64,000 nucleotides of DNA, from assembly GCF_011745365.1 (NCBI RefSeq), contig NW_024468917.1:1674001-1738000 (forward strand), in the 5' to 3' direction. The position numbers and the translations under genes are program-made. Within the stretch, counting starts at the first letter, position 1. Each line of letters opens with the position of its first letter. Under the pieces are notes generated by a model. It was not told the DNA's origin. It worked only from the letters and a program-made list of their open reading frames with translations, and did no database searches. Positions 45,629-56,766 of the stretch are shown in pieces. The stretch comes from Cryphonectria parasitica EP155. Taxonomy: Eukaryota > Ascomycota > Sordariomycetes > Diaporthales > Cryphonectriaceae.

Positions 45629-46620
45629 ATGGCAACCTCTGAAAAGCCCAGCAGGGAAAAAAAGGACACCTCCAAGGTGCACAAGCTCTCGCTCCGAGGC
45701 AGCGCCAAGCTGGTCGCCGAGTTCGTACGTCGAGCCCAGCTTCCTTCCTCGCCACGCGGCTCTTCTTCTTCAATCTCTTAAAGGACAATCGCTAATAAGA
45801 CCAATCTCTTTTTCACCTACCACAGTTTCAATACTCGATTCATTCCATCCTTTACCAGCGCGGCGTCTATCCGGCCGAGGACTTCACCATCGTCAAGAAG
45901 TACGGGCTGAACATGCTCGTGTCGTCGGACGACCAGGTCAAGGCCTACATCAAGAAGATCATGTCCGCGCTGGACCGGTGGATGAAGGACGGCAAGATCT
46001 CCAAGCTGGTGATCGTCATCACCAACAAGGACACTAGCGAGCACCTGGAGAGATGGCAATTTGACGTGAGGCCGCACAGTCCCTTTACCCCCCTCACACC
46101 TTAGAAAGGGCCACACAGCAAAAAAAAAAAAAAAAAAAAAAAAAGATGGCCTGCAAGTAGCTGGACGGCACGTCGCTGACTCAAGAGAAAAAACCATTCC
46201 CCCCTATAGATCAATATCACCGCCGCACCAAAGTCAAAATCCAAATCCAAATCGTCCACCAGCAAACCTACACCCGCCGACTCCGAGAACCAGGAAAACT
46301 CGGCACCGCCGGGCACCAATATCAACACCCTGGCCTCTCAGCCAGCCCCAACCCCCGAAAAGACCGAGGCAGAGATCCAGTCCGAGATCGCCGCAATCTT
46401 CCGCCAGATCACCGCGTCCGTGACTTTCCTTCCGCAGCTGGACGCGGGCGAGTGCACCTTCAATGTTCTGGTGTACGCGGATGCAGACTCGGACGTGCCG
46501 GTGGAGTGGGGCGACAGCGACGGCAAGGAGATTGTCGGCGGTGAGAGGGTGCAGCTTCGGGGTTTCAGCACCGCGTATCATAACATCGGCACCACGGTCG
46601 ACTATAGAGGTGACTTCTAG
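45629..46620 (+). CDS. MAD2: spindle assembly checkpoint protein MAD2 (HORMA domain)
   Basis: Acts at unattached kinetochores, where it binds MAD1 and CDC20 to inhibit the anaphase-promoting complex. Exons 45629-45724, 45826-46065 and 46210-46620 give 248 residues. The HORMA landmarks are LRGSAKLVAEFFQYSIHSIL, YQRGVYP, LERWQFD, IFRQITASVTFLPQLD and the C-terminal safety-belt end FSTAYHNIGTTVDYRGDF. Compared with animal MAD2 of about 205 residues, an insertion of about 45 Lys/Ser/Pro-rich residues (about 115-165) follows WQFDINI, in the loop before the alphaC helix. The second intron contains a run of 25 A near its donor side. The gene converges on the deubiquitinase gene. Confidence 0.96.
46120..46144 (+). 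repeat. A25 homopolymer in MAD2 intron 2
   Basis: Twenty-five consecutive A inside the intron 46066-46209. A recent insertion scar or assembly-sensitive run. Confidence 0.95.
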
Positions 46621-47021
46621 CCGCTGGATAGGGCTGGGCTGTAGACAGCAGGCTGTGAGAGGAGAGGTGGGATCAATCACGCAATCAAAAGGGTTCTATA
46701 CGTGGGCAAAGATGGCTGGGATTGGGGCAAACTGGTCTGGGATTTGTATTGTAAGACCGCAAATGACGAGATGCGCATGACAACACGGGGCGTTCGGGTC
46801 GGTTTAGGGCACCATCTGGAAATACCATGAATCTTATCTTTTATTTTGGACTGCTCATCCTGATATCTTGCTCGCAGTAGGCGTCTCTTGATGGCCTCAA
46901 GCGGCCCCATCAATCAAGCAATTGGCTATCTTGTTAGACCGTCTTCAACTCCAGCCGAACTCGCATTGCCATCTCGAATCTAACTTGATACTTTTGGTCC
47001 AAACACCTAGCATACTCCTGT
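46621..47021. other. convergent spacer (MAD2 and deubiquitinase)
   Basis: Holds both 3' ends. No other feature recognised. Confidence 0.6.
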
Positions 47022-49592
47022 CTAAACACGCTTGAAGAAATAGACATAGGCGAACTTGCGCATTTCCTCGATATCCACCGCCTCAACAACCTTCTCATCG
47101 TTGAAGAGGACCCAGGCCGACTTGTCCGGCAGCTGCTTGCGGACGAAGGCCACGTAGTGTCTGTCGAAACGTAAGACGTTAGCAATAGTCTCGACTCAGC
47201 GGATCCAAACAAGAAATATAGGTTTCACTAACCCAGCATGAATGCTTGTGCCCTTGTGGCACACGATACTCTGTAGTTGGAACTGTGCAGGCAGCGTTGC
47301 GCTTCCAGCAGGGCCAGCAGCTGTCACGGGTGCTGCACCTCCGTCAGCGTCATCGCCGCCCACCAGACCTGGATCATCTGGATGACTGAAGAGCCACTCC
47401 ACAGCACGCTCCATATCACCATTCGTCTCCTTGAGAGCCTTCTGGGCTTGGGCCTCACCAAAGCCCATAGCGCCCAGCATCTCAATCTGTTCGGGGTTTG
47501 CTGCCGCACCGCTATTTCCCGCAGTTGAGCCAGTCAGGTCAAGGGGAACGTCGATATCGGGGTCTTCCATGTGCTGGAACAGCCATTCCATAGCGGCGTT
47601 TCCATCACTGTTTCCAGTGGCGTGGAGCGCCTTCTCACAGCGCACACGAGGGAATCCCATAGCCTCCAGCATAGCAAGAGCGGCTTCGTTAGGCACAAAT
47701 GCTGGAGTTGCAGATGCAGCCTCCTCAGGCAGGAGCTCTTCACCGGGTTGCTGGCCTTGGGACAGGTAATGATCCAGTAGGAACGGTTCATCAGGAACAA
47801 TGATAGGCACGTCGACCTTCACCTCGACCCAGTTGATGATAGCCATCCGTCGAGCATTGACAGCGAATATCTCGGGGAACGTCTTGAAAAGTGTCCGCTT
47901 GGCGTAGCCATCCTTGGAGCCGCAAGATGAGCACGTGAGCTCCACTAGCTCCTCAGCCGTAAAGTCGTCCAAACACTGTTTGAATGTCACAGGCTTCCAC
48001 GGAGCAGGTCCCTCTTCTCCCTCCTTCTGTGACTCTTTCTCCATAGGAAGGATTATCATGATATTGTCCTGCTCATTGGTAGAATATCGAACTTTTTTGC
48101 AACCACGGCATTGTAAACGCTGTTCCAGAGTAAAGCGGAAGGGAAGAGTAGGGTCAGCAGTGGGTGAGGGGTGCTCCGAGCGGGTGATGAGCTTGAAGAG
48201 GTGCTGGAACAGCTCGAATGCATCTTGTTGCCGCATTGTGGAAAATTCCTGGTGGCCGCGACCGATCAAGTGCTTGAACATGGCTGGGGCCAAACCCCGC
48301 TGGTGTGCCGTAGCAGGGTCTTGACCCGATGCAGAGGCATCTGGGTCCGGTTTTGAGTATCGTCCGGAGAGAAGACCATCAGCCATCTTTCTAAGCTGTG
48401 TCTCGAGGTCCTCAGCTGGCTCCTGCACGATGGGCAGGTCGTCATAAACCTCGTAGTAGCGCTTGCGGAACGCTGGGAGGTCAAAGAGGCACTGCAGGAT
48501 GCTGGCAAGATAGCAGCTGTTGCCGAGGTTCTTCAAGCCGGTGAGGCCGGGTCCAAACAGTGGCACCAGCTCATGGCCATCCTGTGTCGTGGTGAAGTCC
48601 CACTTCAGGTTCTGCTCGATTTGCATTTCTGTCAAGCTTTTCTCTGTCTTCTGCCTCTCCGCGATGTTGATGCCCCAATTCGCCAGGTGGGCGGCCAGCG
48701 ACTCGTCAATCCGCTCATCATCGCAGGTGTAGCAGTATACATCTGCTGTCCCCTCTGCACTGATGGAGCCGAGCTTTACAGCGACACCGTGACCCGTCTC
48801 CTTTGAGTGCGCCAGCGCGTGGGAGTTGCCGCCCACACCACCGAACTGGGCCCTGCCGCAGCCCAGGGCACCACACTGCAGACACAGCCAGAGGTTCTCC
48901 TGGAGATCGCACTTAGCACAGCCTCCCAGGTCTTGACCTGCGATCTCCCGTGGCTCTTCCTGCTGCATGAGGAGGATGTGCTCGCAGCTTGTCAGCTCCT
49001 GCTCCCATGCCTTGATCTCCTCCTTGCGCGAGAAGGTATTTGATGTCATGATGCCGTCGACGACCGGAGCGATCTTGGGGTTGGTCGTATCGATGGGGGT
49101 ATCGCACTCGAGGCACCTGACTGACAGGGCGTGGTCGTATTTGTCTTCATCTTTCTCGGCGGCGATAGCAAGCTTTGTGATTTTCTGGGGCGGCTCGTCT
49201 CTAACGACCGCCTTGCGCGTCCTTTTGATATTCAGGACGAGAGGATGGCTGCGGAGGGCAGCATGGAGGGCAGCGTGCTGTCGATCGCCGGCACAGCCTC
49301 CGTTGAAGCACTGGAGGCAGACGTCGAGACCTTGGGCCTCGTCCTGTACCAGGCACAAGTCAGCTTCTCGGGTCCTCCGTAAGAAAAAGAGTTGGGGCAG
49401 AGTAAAGAATGGCTGCATACGATGGAGTCGAAGCACTGGGTACAGTCCTCTCGATAGACTGACTGGTTGGGCGTCGGGGGCGAGAGACCTGATCACAGCA
49501 ACCAGTCAGCAACAAACACACACATGCAGACAGCCTCTCTCACAGTTCCCAGCTTGTGCCTCACCAAGTGACTCGACATGTGTGCACGCCAT
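47022..49592 (-). CDS. UBP14: ubiquitin C-terminal hydrolase, USP5/isopeptidase T type
   Basis: Disassembles free polyubiquitin chains to recycle ubiquitin in cytosol and nucleus. Exons 49592-49565, 49488-49421, 49343-47233 and 47160-47022 give 781 residues. Exon 1 encodes only MACTHVESL plus one base, matching the start of this family. A variant N-terminal zinc finger (YREDCTQCF, LDVCLQCFNGGC) is followed by the ZnF-UBP (GCAKCDLQENLWLCLQCGALGCGR, HALAHSKETGH) that grips the free ubiquitin tail. The USP Cys box holds Cys309 in LGNSCYLAS. Two UBA domains (about 583-625 and 645-690) are inserted in the catalytic core. The His box is GHYVAFVR with His737, created by splicing GG to ACAC. The gene is divergent from ISU1. 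Confidence 0.95.
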
Positions 49593-50592
49593 TTTGTTTT
49601 CTTTTGTTTTCTTTTTTTGTCCAGTCTGACTGCTGAGAGTCAACGACTGAGAAAAAGAAAAGAGAGGCAAGGGTATGGGTCGTATTGTGTTGTTGGACCC
49701 TTTTAAGTTTGCGAGGGGGAGGGTAGAGAAGCTGTCAGAAGAAGGCAATAAACAATTACGTCTGTCAGCAAAGTGCCTGCAAGCTGTAGGCAAGGGCAGG
49801 GCACAGGGGAGGGGCAGACGCGACCACCCCGCGTTTGGGCCTGGGACATTTCCCTTAGCGTGCCAGCTCAGCAGGGATGGTAGAGAGGTGGGGCTCCACC
49901 ATGGTGAAAGGTGTCTATACACCGAAGCACTTGAGTCACTATCAATATGCCATATGATCTGGCTGACGGCTTGTTAATGATAAGCTGTCGACGTCAGAGC
50001 TGCTCACCAGGGGCCTTCTACCAGGGTTGGAAGATACTCTCAGTGGGGCAGTCTCTTGGCTTCTCTGACGAGACGAAATTCCGTGTGCATTTGGTGGTAC
50101 TATAGCATACGACGATCTCACGGGTCAAATGCGCTTCAAGAAAGGCATCACCGCACTGTGGGTCGATCGGCTGGGCAGTAGCAACGTGAGGTTGAACGAG
50201 ATGGCTTGCATTGGAAATGCAAGTCAAACACAAATTATCTGATTCATCTTATCTCCGCCCGGAGACCATGTAAAGCTCGGCTGACCCACTGTAAAACACC
50301 GCGCCCGACCATTCTCCGAGGTCGCTTAGTGACTTCATACCCTCCCGTGGCGATTTTTCTCTGCACCTCTCCATTTTGCAACTGGGCCTTTTCTTGTCCC
50401 ATTTCACATCCCAAACCCAAAGAACAACCTACAACCCACATCAACAACAACCACCCCACTCATCACGATCAACTTCATCTTGCGATACCTAAAGCAACAT
50501 ATCACCTAAACCGCTCGAGCAATTGATCAGAGCACCATACAACTGCTGCAGGAACCGCCGCGCAGCTGTATCACACAAAAGCACACATCAAT
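49593..50592. other. divergent promoter of the deubiquitinase and ISU1
   Basis: 1.0 kb between two housekeeping genes transcribed apart. CA- and AC-rich near the ISU1 start. No ORF with support. Confidence 0.6.
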
Positions 50593-51330
50593 ATGTTCTC
50601 CAGAGGAATCCGTGTCGCCTCGAGGCGAGTCCTCGCTACACCCATCCGCCCTGCCATCCTCAGCGCACCTCGACAACTCACCCCAGCCGTCTCCGTTGGC
50701 GCAACTCGATCCTACCACGAAAAGGTTCTTGACCAGTATGTTTGACTGACTCCATCACCGCACTTGGTGCGAGTACTCTGGATATCATGGCTAACCAGCT
50801 CATCACAGCTACTCTCGACCGCGAAATGTTGGGTCGATGAGCAAGACTGATGCAGATGTTGGAACTGGACTGGTAGGCGCACCGGCATGTGGCGATGTGA
50901 TGAAGATTCAGATGTGAGCTATTTTACACCCCTCACTCCCGCCCCAAACTCCGAAATATATCGGCTTTCGTGCTAATATACCCACCTTTTTAAAAGACGC
51001 GTTGACCCCGACTCAAATACCATCTCCGATGTCAAGTTCAAGACCTTTGGCTGCGGCAGCGCCATCGCCTCCTCATCCTACTTGACCGAGCTTGTCCGCG
51101 GCATGACTCTGGACAAGGCCTCCCAGATCAAGAACACGGACATCGCCAAGGAGCTGTGCCTGCCCCCTGTCAAGCTGCACTGCTCCATGCTGGCCGAGGA
51201 CGGCATCAAGGCCGCGATCTCTGACTACTACACCAAGAACCCGACTGCCAAGAAGACGAACCTCGCTGGTACTGGTATGAAGATGCCCGAGGTTGAAATC
51301 ACCTCCGCGCCGGCGGCTGCTGCTGCTTGA
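50593..51330 (+). CDS. ISU1: mitochondrial iron-sulfur cluster scaffold ISU1 (IscU family)
   Basis: Scaffold on which Nfs1-Isd11, frataxin and ferredoxin assemble [2Fe-2S] clusters in the mitochondrial matrix. Exons 50593-50735, 50809-50913 and 50997-51330 give 193 residues. The presequence is Arg/Ala/Ser-rich (MFSRGIRVASRRVLATPIRP...) with no acidic residues and ends near SYHEKVLDHYSRPRNVG. The three cluster-ligand Cys lie in GAPACGDVM, FGCGSAIAS and LHCSMLAEDG. LPPVK, the docking site for the Hsp70 Ssq1, is intact. Both introns split codons (CA+C and AT+A), and splicing restores the family sequence. An Ala/Lys-rich tail extends past the conserved core. The 51-base tract before the first ATG shows no alternative start. 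Confidence 0.97.
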
Positions 51331-52082
51331 AGGCGGTTGTCAAGTCCGACGGAGTTCCGAGAATGGGAGTTTCTCGTGCAGGGTGCAGTACTTGTTCCGG
51401 CGTTTTGGGGTTCGTGCTGGGGATTCTTTCACTTTCTTTAATCAAATACCACACAAAACAATCAGTCTGAGCTGGTTGGAGGTGGAGTCCTTCATGAATC
51501 TTTCGGAAGTTGGGTCTTGGTGGACTATGAAAGGATCAAGTTCTGGATTGGACATGCTCAGGGGACAGACACTGCAATGACGATGGATGGTTGGTGCCTA
51601 CGGTCTTTGTAATGTTGCAACAAATTGACATCTCCATAGGTAGCAAGGTAACCGAATACGATGCATTCGTTGACCTGCCATTTGCGAAGAAGTCCTCCAT
51701 CCTTCAAGGAAGCCGCTTGAACTGGCGCATTGAGATTGATCAGCCTTGCCCTGGGAAGCACCTGCTTGACGTTATTGACCTCCCTCATGAAGATCTTCTA
51801 GTATTGCCAGTGATATTTCCCCCCGTTTCTTAGCTACAGTCCAAGCCTACATTCCAGCACGACAAGCCTTCTGCCGTAAAATTGAGCCCCCAAGTCGACA
51901 AACTCCATGACTAGCACGAATACTTTGAGCAGCTATATTAAGACGACGGAGATTGCGTCCAATGATGAGGAGAATCCTGAGTCTGATTTTCATCAAACTC
52001 GACCAGTTGAACAAGAAGATGCTACGGCCATGTTAGGTGTAGATAGCTACGCTGAACAGACTGACCATACATCTCAAAATGC
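51331..52082. other. convergent spacer (ISU1 and MFS gene)
   Basis: No gene seen. The plus-strand open frame running into the MFS gene is antisense shadow. Confidence 0.6.
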
Positions 52083-54107
52083 TTACGACCTCCCATCCGA
52101 CGACTCCAGCCTCTTCGTCGGCAACAGCGCCGTGCTCACCACACACCCCAGAGTAACCCCACCCGCAAGATACAACACCGCATTCATATTCCCATCGCCC
52201 GCCGTCCCGTCTCCATACAAGCTCTGCGCGATCAAGGGGCTCACGATGCCGAACAACCTGCCCCAGAAGCTAGCCACACCACAAGCCGTGCCGCGGACGG
52301 GTGCGGGAAAGGCCTCGGGGGTCCAGCCGTACAGCACGGCGTTGAACATGGACTGGAAGAAATACTCCATGGTGAAGAGCCCTAGGTTCTTGGCAACGGT
52401 GTCGACGGTGGAGAAGAGGATGATGGAGAGGCCCATGAGGGCGGAGGAGATGGTCATGGTCCACTTGCGGCCGAGACGAGGGACCCGGTACATGGCGGCG
52501 CCGGCGAGAACGCCTAGGATGCCGGGAGCATAGGTGTAGATGTAGGAGGCGTAGGTGAAGGAGAGAGACTGGGAGGCGGATCCGTTTTTGAGGGCGAGGA
52601 TGCGAGGGAGGTAGAAACCTGGGGGTTTGGTGACGATAGCCATTAGCAAACGTGTGTTTCTGCTTCAGAACAAAGGACTTGTGACAAAGTGAGGAACAAC
52701 ACAACTCACCAGCAACAGTGAAGCCCCAAAAGTCCATGATATACGTTAACCACACTAGTATTGTTAGCCTCGTCATGCCCACGCTCGAGAACAACATCCT
52801 GTACCGCTCCATCCCGCCCATCACCTTCTCTTTCGTCGGCTTCATCCGCTTGAACGTGTCCACCCCACTCCTCAGTACGTTCCCGCTCGGCGTGCGCTTG
52901 AAGACCACACGCGTTCTGCCCTGCTCACCACCGTCCGACGTATCCTCTCTACTTCTACTAGTAGTGGGCGGACTGCTGGTGGGTCTATCGTCACTGCTAC
53001 CACTACCAACAAAGGAGCTGCTCCCGCTCTTCAGCGCCTCGAACGCAGCCAGGCTCAGACGGCACTCATGCCCGTTGGTCCTGGCAATATGCTGCACGAC
53101 ACGGATAGCCTCCTCGTCCTGGCCCTGGTAAATAAGGAACTTGGGCGACTCGCGGAACCGAAACACAAAGAAGCGCAGGCAGAAGACGGCCAAGGTGATG
53201 CCGCCGAGCGTGAAGAGGAGATAGCGCCAGCCCATGTTGTTGCTGCGCCCGCAGCACGGGGCACCGGGAGCGAGGTCGTTGGCTGCGCAGCTGGGGAGAG
53301 GGTTGGCCTCGGAGAAGTTGGGGCTGCAGGACATGGTGGGGATGAAGCCGAAGGCGATGGCGGAGCAGATGACGACGCCGATGGGCTGGAAGATGGAGAG
53401 GGTGGCGAGGAGGAAGCGCCTGTTCTGGGGGAGGAATTCAAGCGTGATGGTTGTGTCAATGGGGATGTTCCCGCCGACACCGAATCCGACGAATGCTGTT
53501 AGGACCAAGAAGGTGGTGTAGTTGTTGGAGGCGCCGAGGCATAGGCCAAAAATTGAAGAGAAGAGGCAGGTCAGGTTGAATGCCCATCTTCGACCTGATC
53601 AAGGAAGGAATACGTGAGCAAGTCAGCATTCTTTCCAGCTTTCAAAAAGAGCACCACATCACTGGATGATGATGAGACAGGAGCTCAATCATCGCACATA
53701 CCAACCAGGTCACTCATGACGCCCCAGAAGAACGCCCCAGCTGTCAGTCCTGCATTGAAGCTCGTCGAGATGTTCCCGCTCTCATCATTTCCAAATCCCA
53801 GCTCTTGTTGCAGCGGGCTCAACGTCAGCCCAAAGGCCTGTGCCCACAGCAGATCCAGCATATACCCAAACCCGCACAGGCCCCAGATATACCACTGGTA
53901 TCTCCCCATTCCCATGGCGTCGATCTCACGGTTCACCAAGACGCACTTCTTTTCGTACAGGCTCAGTCCGTCCAGATCTGAGTCGGCAAGGACTGTGGCG
54001 GGAGAGTATGTGGGTGAGAGAACCCGAGTGGGCGTGACGACTGGGGAGGCCTTGTGGTCGTAGCCATCTTCCCGATAGGGGGGCTCATTTTGGCTGTGGC
54101 TAGCCAT
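52083..54107 (-). CDS. MFS transporter, SV2/organic-solute-like
   Basis: Twelve-helix proton-linked transporter of 608 residues. Exons 54107-53702, 53594-52710 and 52618-52083. ATG 54107 (MASHSQNEPPY) is the first in frame. The N-terminal tail carries about 80 polar residues, then WYIWGLCGFGYMLDLLWAQ starts the first helix. The first intron splits the GRR loop (DLVGRRW) and the second splits the Gly codon in FTVAGFYLPR. GFGVGGNIPIDTTITLEFLP is characteristic of the SV2-related branch, with a Cys-rich external loop (CSPNFSEANPLPSCAANDL...CCGR). A large central cytosolic loop rich in Ser separates the halves. The C-terminal half has GWTPEAFPAPVRGTACG. The substrate is unresolved: organic ion, sugar or nucleotide-like solutes are all possible. 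Confidence 0.88.
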
Positions 54108-55360
54108 GGTGAGAAGGGGAACGGTGGCCTCGTCGCTGGTGAAGGGATCCACCTTGGCGGTTTGTGGTGCAAGATAGTTGGGCAGCAGGGGAGGAGATGG
54201 ATTCTCCTTTGTTGGGTGTAATATAATGAGCCAGAGACTCGGAGGAGGAAGAAACCACGGCGTAATACAGGTGACGCCTGGCGGACGACGTATGTGACAG
54301 TGGGTGCATTTGGGGCTCACCAGACTGGTTCTCGGTCCCGAATTCGCAACAGATGTTGTGCTTGAGAGACTTCAGTTTTGTATAGTATTGATTTATTTGC
54401 TCGCTCTGCTATTATGAACACGAGCACAAGTGTGATACACAGTACACCCTCCAAGAGAGATATTGAGTATTGTTTGCTGACTAGATCGAATCCGAGGTGC
54501 CTGATGAAGCGCCTTTCCATGATCATCCATGACGTGAAACTAAGGTTTCTTCAGAGCACCACCACGAGGTAACAATCCTTGGCCTTGGCTAGCTTTAGCT
54601 GTTGATGCGGTCCCACGCTGGTGATCTGTTGCAGGACACCGTTTGCGCTGGTGCAACCCCCAGATCGCTGATCGTACAAAGAAAATAGTGTACGTCATGA
54701 CTTAACCTGTACGGCTGTGCTAAGAAACTGAGCACCCGCCCAAGTTTTGGAGTTCGCTAGCCGTCGTAAGCCGTTGTAACGTGGAGGTAGGATTACTATT
54801 TCTAAATAAAAGACTGTATAATCGGCGTTGTAAAAATTGATGATGTTGTCAACAAAAGGCCCCCCAGTGCTACAGTGGCTGGCCCTGAGAACCCCTGGAC
54901 GCATCTCAATGTAGACACTGTTACTTGCGCCTTGCTGCCCACAAATGCTACCTGTGATTTTTAATTGTTTCTCTCTCTCTTCTGACTCTCTCTGTAATGT
55001 ACTACTTTATTAATGATTCAAATTTGCTGAGACTGCGGTGTTGGCCGGATCTTCTGGTTCTGAGCAGCCAAGGAGCGTCGACATTAGAACGCCAGGTGAA
55101 GGGAGTCTGGTTTTGGTCGTGATTTTAATTAGTGATAGACGGCAATACCAGATAGTACAGATACAGCCTCAGAATCCGAGGCCACTTCCCACGGCTGCTT
55201 CTGTAGTGGCTCAAGGAGAGGAGACTGGTTCGGATCCAAGTTCAAGTCCAAGTCAAAGAAGAGGTCGTCATCAGCCATGATCAGGCTGCTGCTCCAGCCA
55301 GCTCGGTTCTTGTCGTCATCTTTGTTGTTTTAGTATATCCGTCAACAGTGAGTACAATTT
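54108..55360. other. intergenic, MFS promoter and 3' flank of the Rossmann gene
   Basis: 1.25 kb without a supportable gene. AT-richer around 54780-55030 with a CT-rich tract near 54965. Confidence 0.55.
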
Positions 55361-56260
55361 TCACAGGCCCAGTCCAAGGCCGGCCTTGAGGGGCGTGATG
55401 CCAATCGTCTGCCACAGCTCCCTGGTGTCGTAGCAGCGGCCCAGCGCCTCCATCGACCGAGGCAGCGCCCTCACACCCTCCTCTTCCATGAGCTCGTGAA
55501 CCCATCGTGCCTGTTTAGTAGGCTCCTTGTCAAGCTTCGCACCCTCATCCCTCACGCCCTCAGCCCATCCAGCAAAGAGACTCCACCAGTCATACACAAA
55601 CCCATCCGTCACCATCCATCTCTGCCCCTTGCCGACCTTGTCCCACCCGCCCTTCTCGCTCCGTCTCATCACTGCCAAGACCACACGCGCCACATCGACA
55701 CCATGGATCATATGCAGGCTCTTCTTCCCCCTGGCAGCGTCCTTGCTCGTCGCCACACGGTCAAACCAGTGCCGTACATCCCTGTCTCCGCCCCACAGCC
55801 CGGCGAGGTTGAGCACACAGCCCCCCAGCTCCAGCAGCTCATCCTCCGCCACGGCTCTCGCGCCCGTCCTCTCGTACGGGCTCCTCCGGTCGAGCCAGGG
55901 CGTCTGTGCTGGATCGTTCTGCCAGATCCCCGAGCTGCCGAGCTGAACGAAACGGAACTGGCCCTCCTCCGCCCCGCCATGCGTCGCCGTGTAGGTGCGC
56001 GCGAGGAGCTTGCTCTGGCCTTCGCCCTTGAGGGGGAAGACGATCAGAACGTGTCGTGCCCGAGGGAGACTTTTGAATGAGGCTTCAAGGTCATTTTCGG
56101 AGCCAGAAGGGTTGAAGGTCCATTGGAGGGTTGGGTGGCCTGCTACTTGGCGGCCGTCGGAGGTGGTGGCTGCAAAGAGGAGCTTGTGCTCGTTGAGAAG
56201 CGGGATCAAGAAGGTTGCGGTCCAGCCTGCGCCGAGGATGAGGATGTCTAGTTCCTGCAT
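55361..56260 (-). CDS. Rossmann-fold NAD(P)-binding protein, YeeZ-like
   Basis: 299 residues in a single exon. MQELDILILGAGWTATFLIPLL is a typical N-terminal dinucleotide-binding beta-alpha-beta (GxGxxx). Downstream are LIVFPLKGEG, FVQLGSSGIWQ and LNLAGLWGG. The motif SPYERTGARAVAEDELL places the Tyr of this atypical extended SDR group, and HMIHGVDVARVVLAVM is the usual later block. It resembles E. coli YeeZ and the fungal conserved relatives, whose substrate is unknown. No targeting signal. It is transcribed in tandem with its downstream and upstream neighbours on this strand, with about 0.5 kb before the GH43-like gene, too far for a shared transcript. Confidence 0.82.
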   Translation of the reverse strand: MQELDILILGAGWTATFLIPLLNEHKLLFAATTSDGRQVAGHPTLQWTFNPSGSENDLEASFKSLPRARHVLIVFPLKGEGQSKLLARTYTATHGGAEEGQFRFVQLGSSGIWQNDPAQTPWLDRRSPYERTGARAVAEDELLELGGCVLNLAGLWGGDRDVRHWFDRVATSKDAARGKKSLHMIHGVDVARVVLAVMRRSEKGGWDKVGKGQRWMVTDGFVYDWWSLFAGWAEGVRDEGAKLDKEPTKQARWVHELMEEEGVRALPRSMEALGRCYDTRELWQTIGITPLKAGLGLGL

Positions 56261-56766
56261 CGTAGGTCCTGCAAAGGGGTTTGGCGCCTGGTAATTACTG
56301 GTGCGAGGATGTTTTTTCTTTCTCTTTCTTTCTTTTCTTTTTCGTTTCTGCTTCTTCTTACTGTGAGGGTTGAGGAGTGGAGAAGCGAAGCTTGTGTTGG
56401 GAAGGACAGGTTCTGCGACGAAACTTTACGGCGCGGCCCGCTCGGTGCACGTGGGATTGAGACCATTCTCCTGCCGACGAGCACCGAATTACCGAATGTA
56501 TATTTAAGAACACTAAAGAAAAGCAACGAGATTATTTTCTGGGGGAAAACAACTTTCAACATGCCACTATTTCGTTCAACATTACCCGCAAGATGTTCTT
56601 GGACGCCATGGCTGCGGGTCCGGACACAATACGCAACCACAAAGGACCTTGACATGGCTCTCACAATTATTAGAAAGGCAGAAAGAGAGAAAAGATAATC
56701 CTTCCTAGTATAAATTAATTACTTGCATTATTTCGGAGATTTCCTACGGGCACTCAAGTTCCACAT
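56261..56766. other. short intergenic spacer, tandem minus-strand genes
   Basis: Holds the promoter of the Rossmann gene and the 3' end of the GH43-like gene. CT-rich near 56310-56345. Confidence 0.6.
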
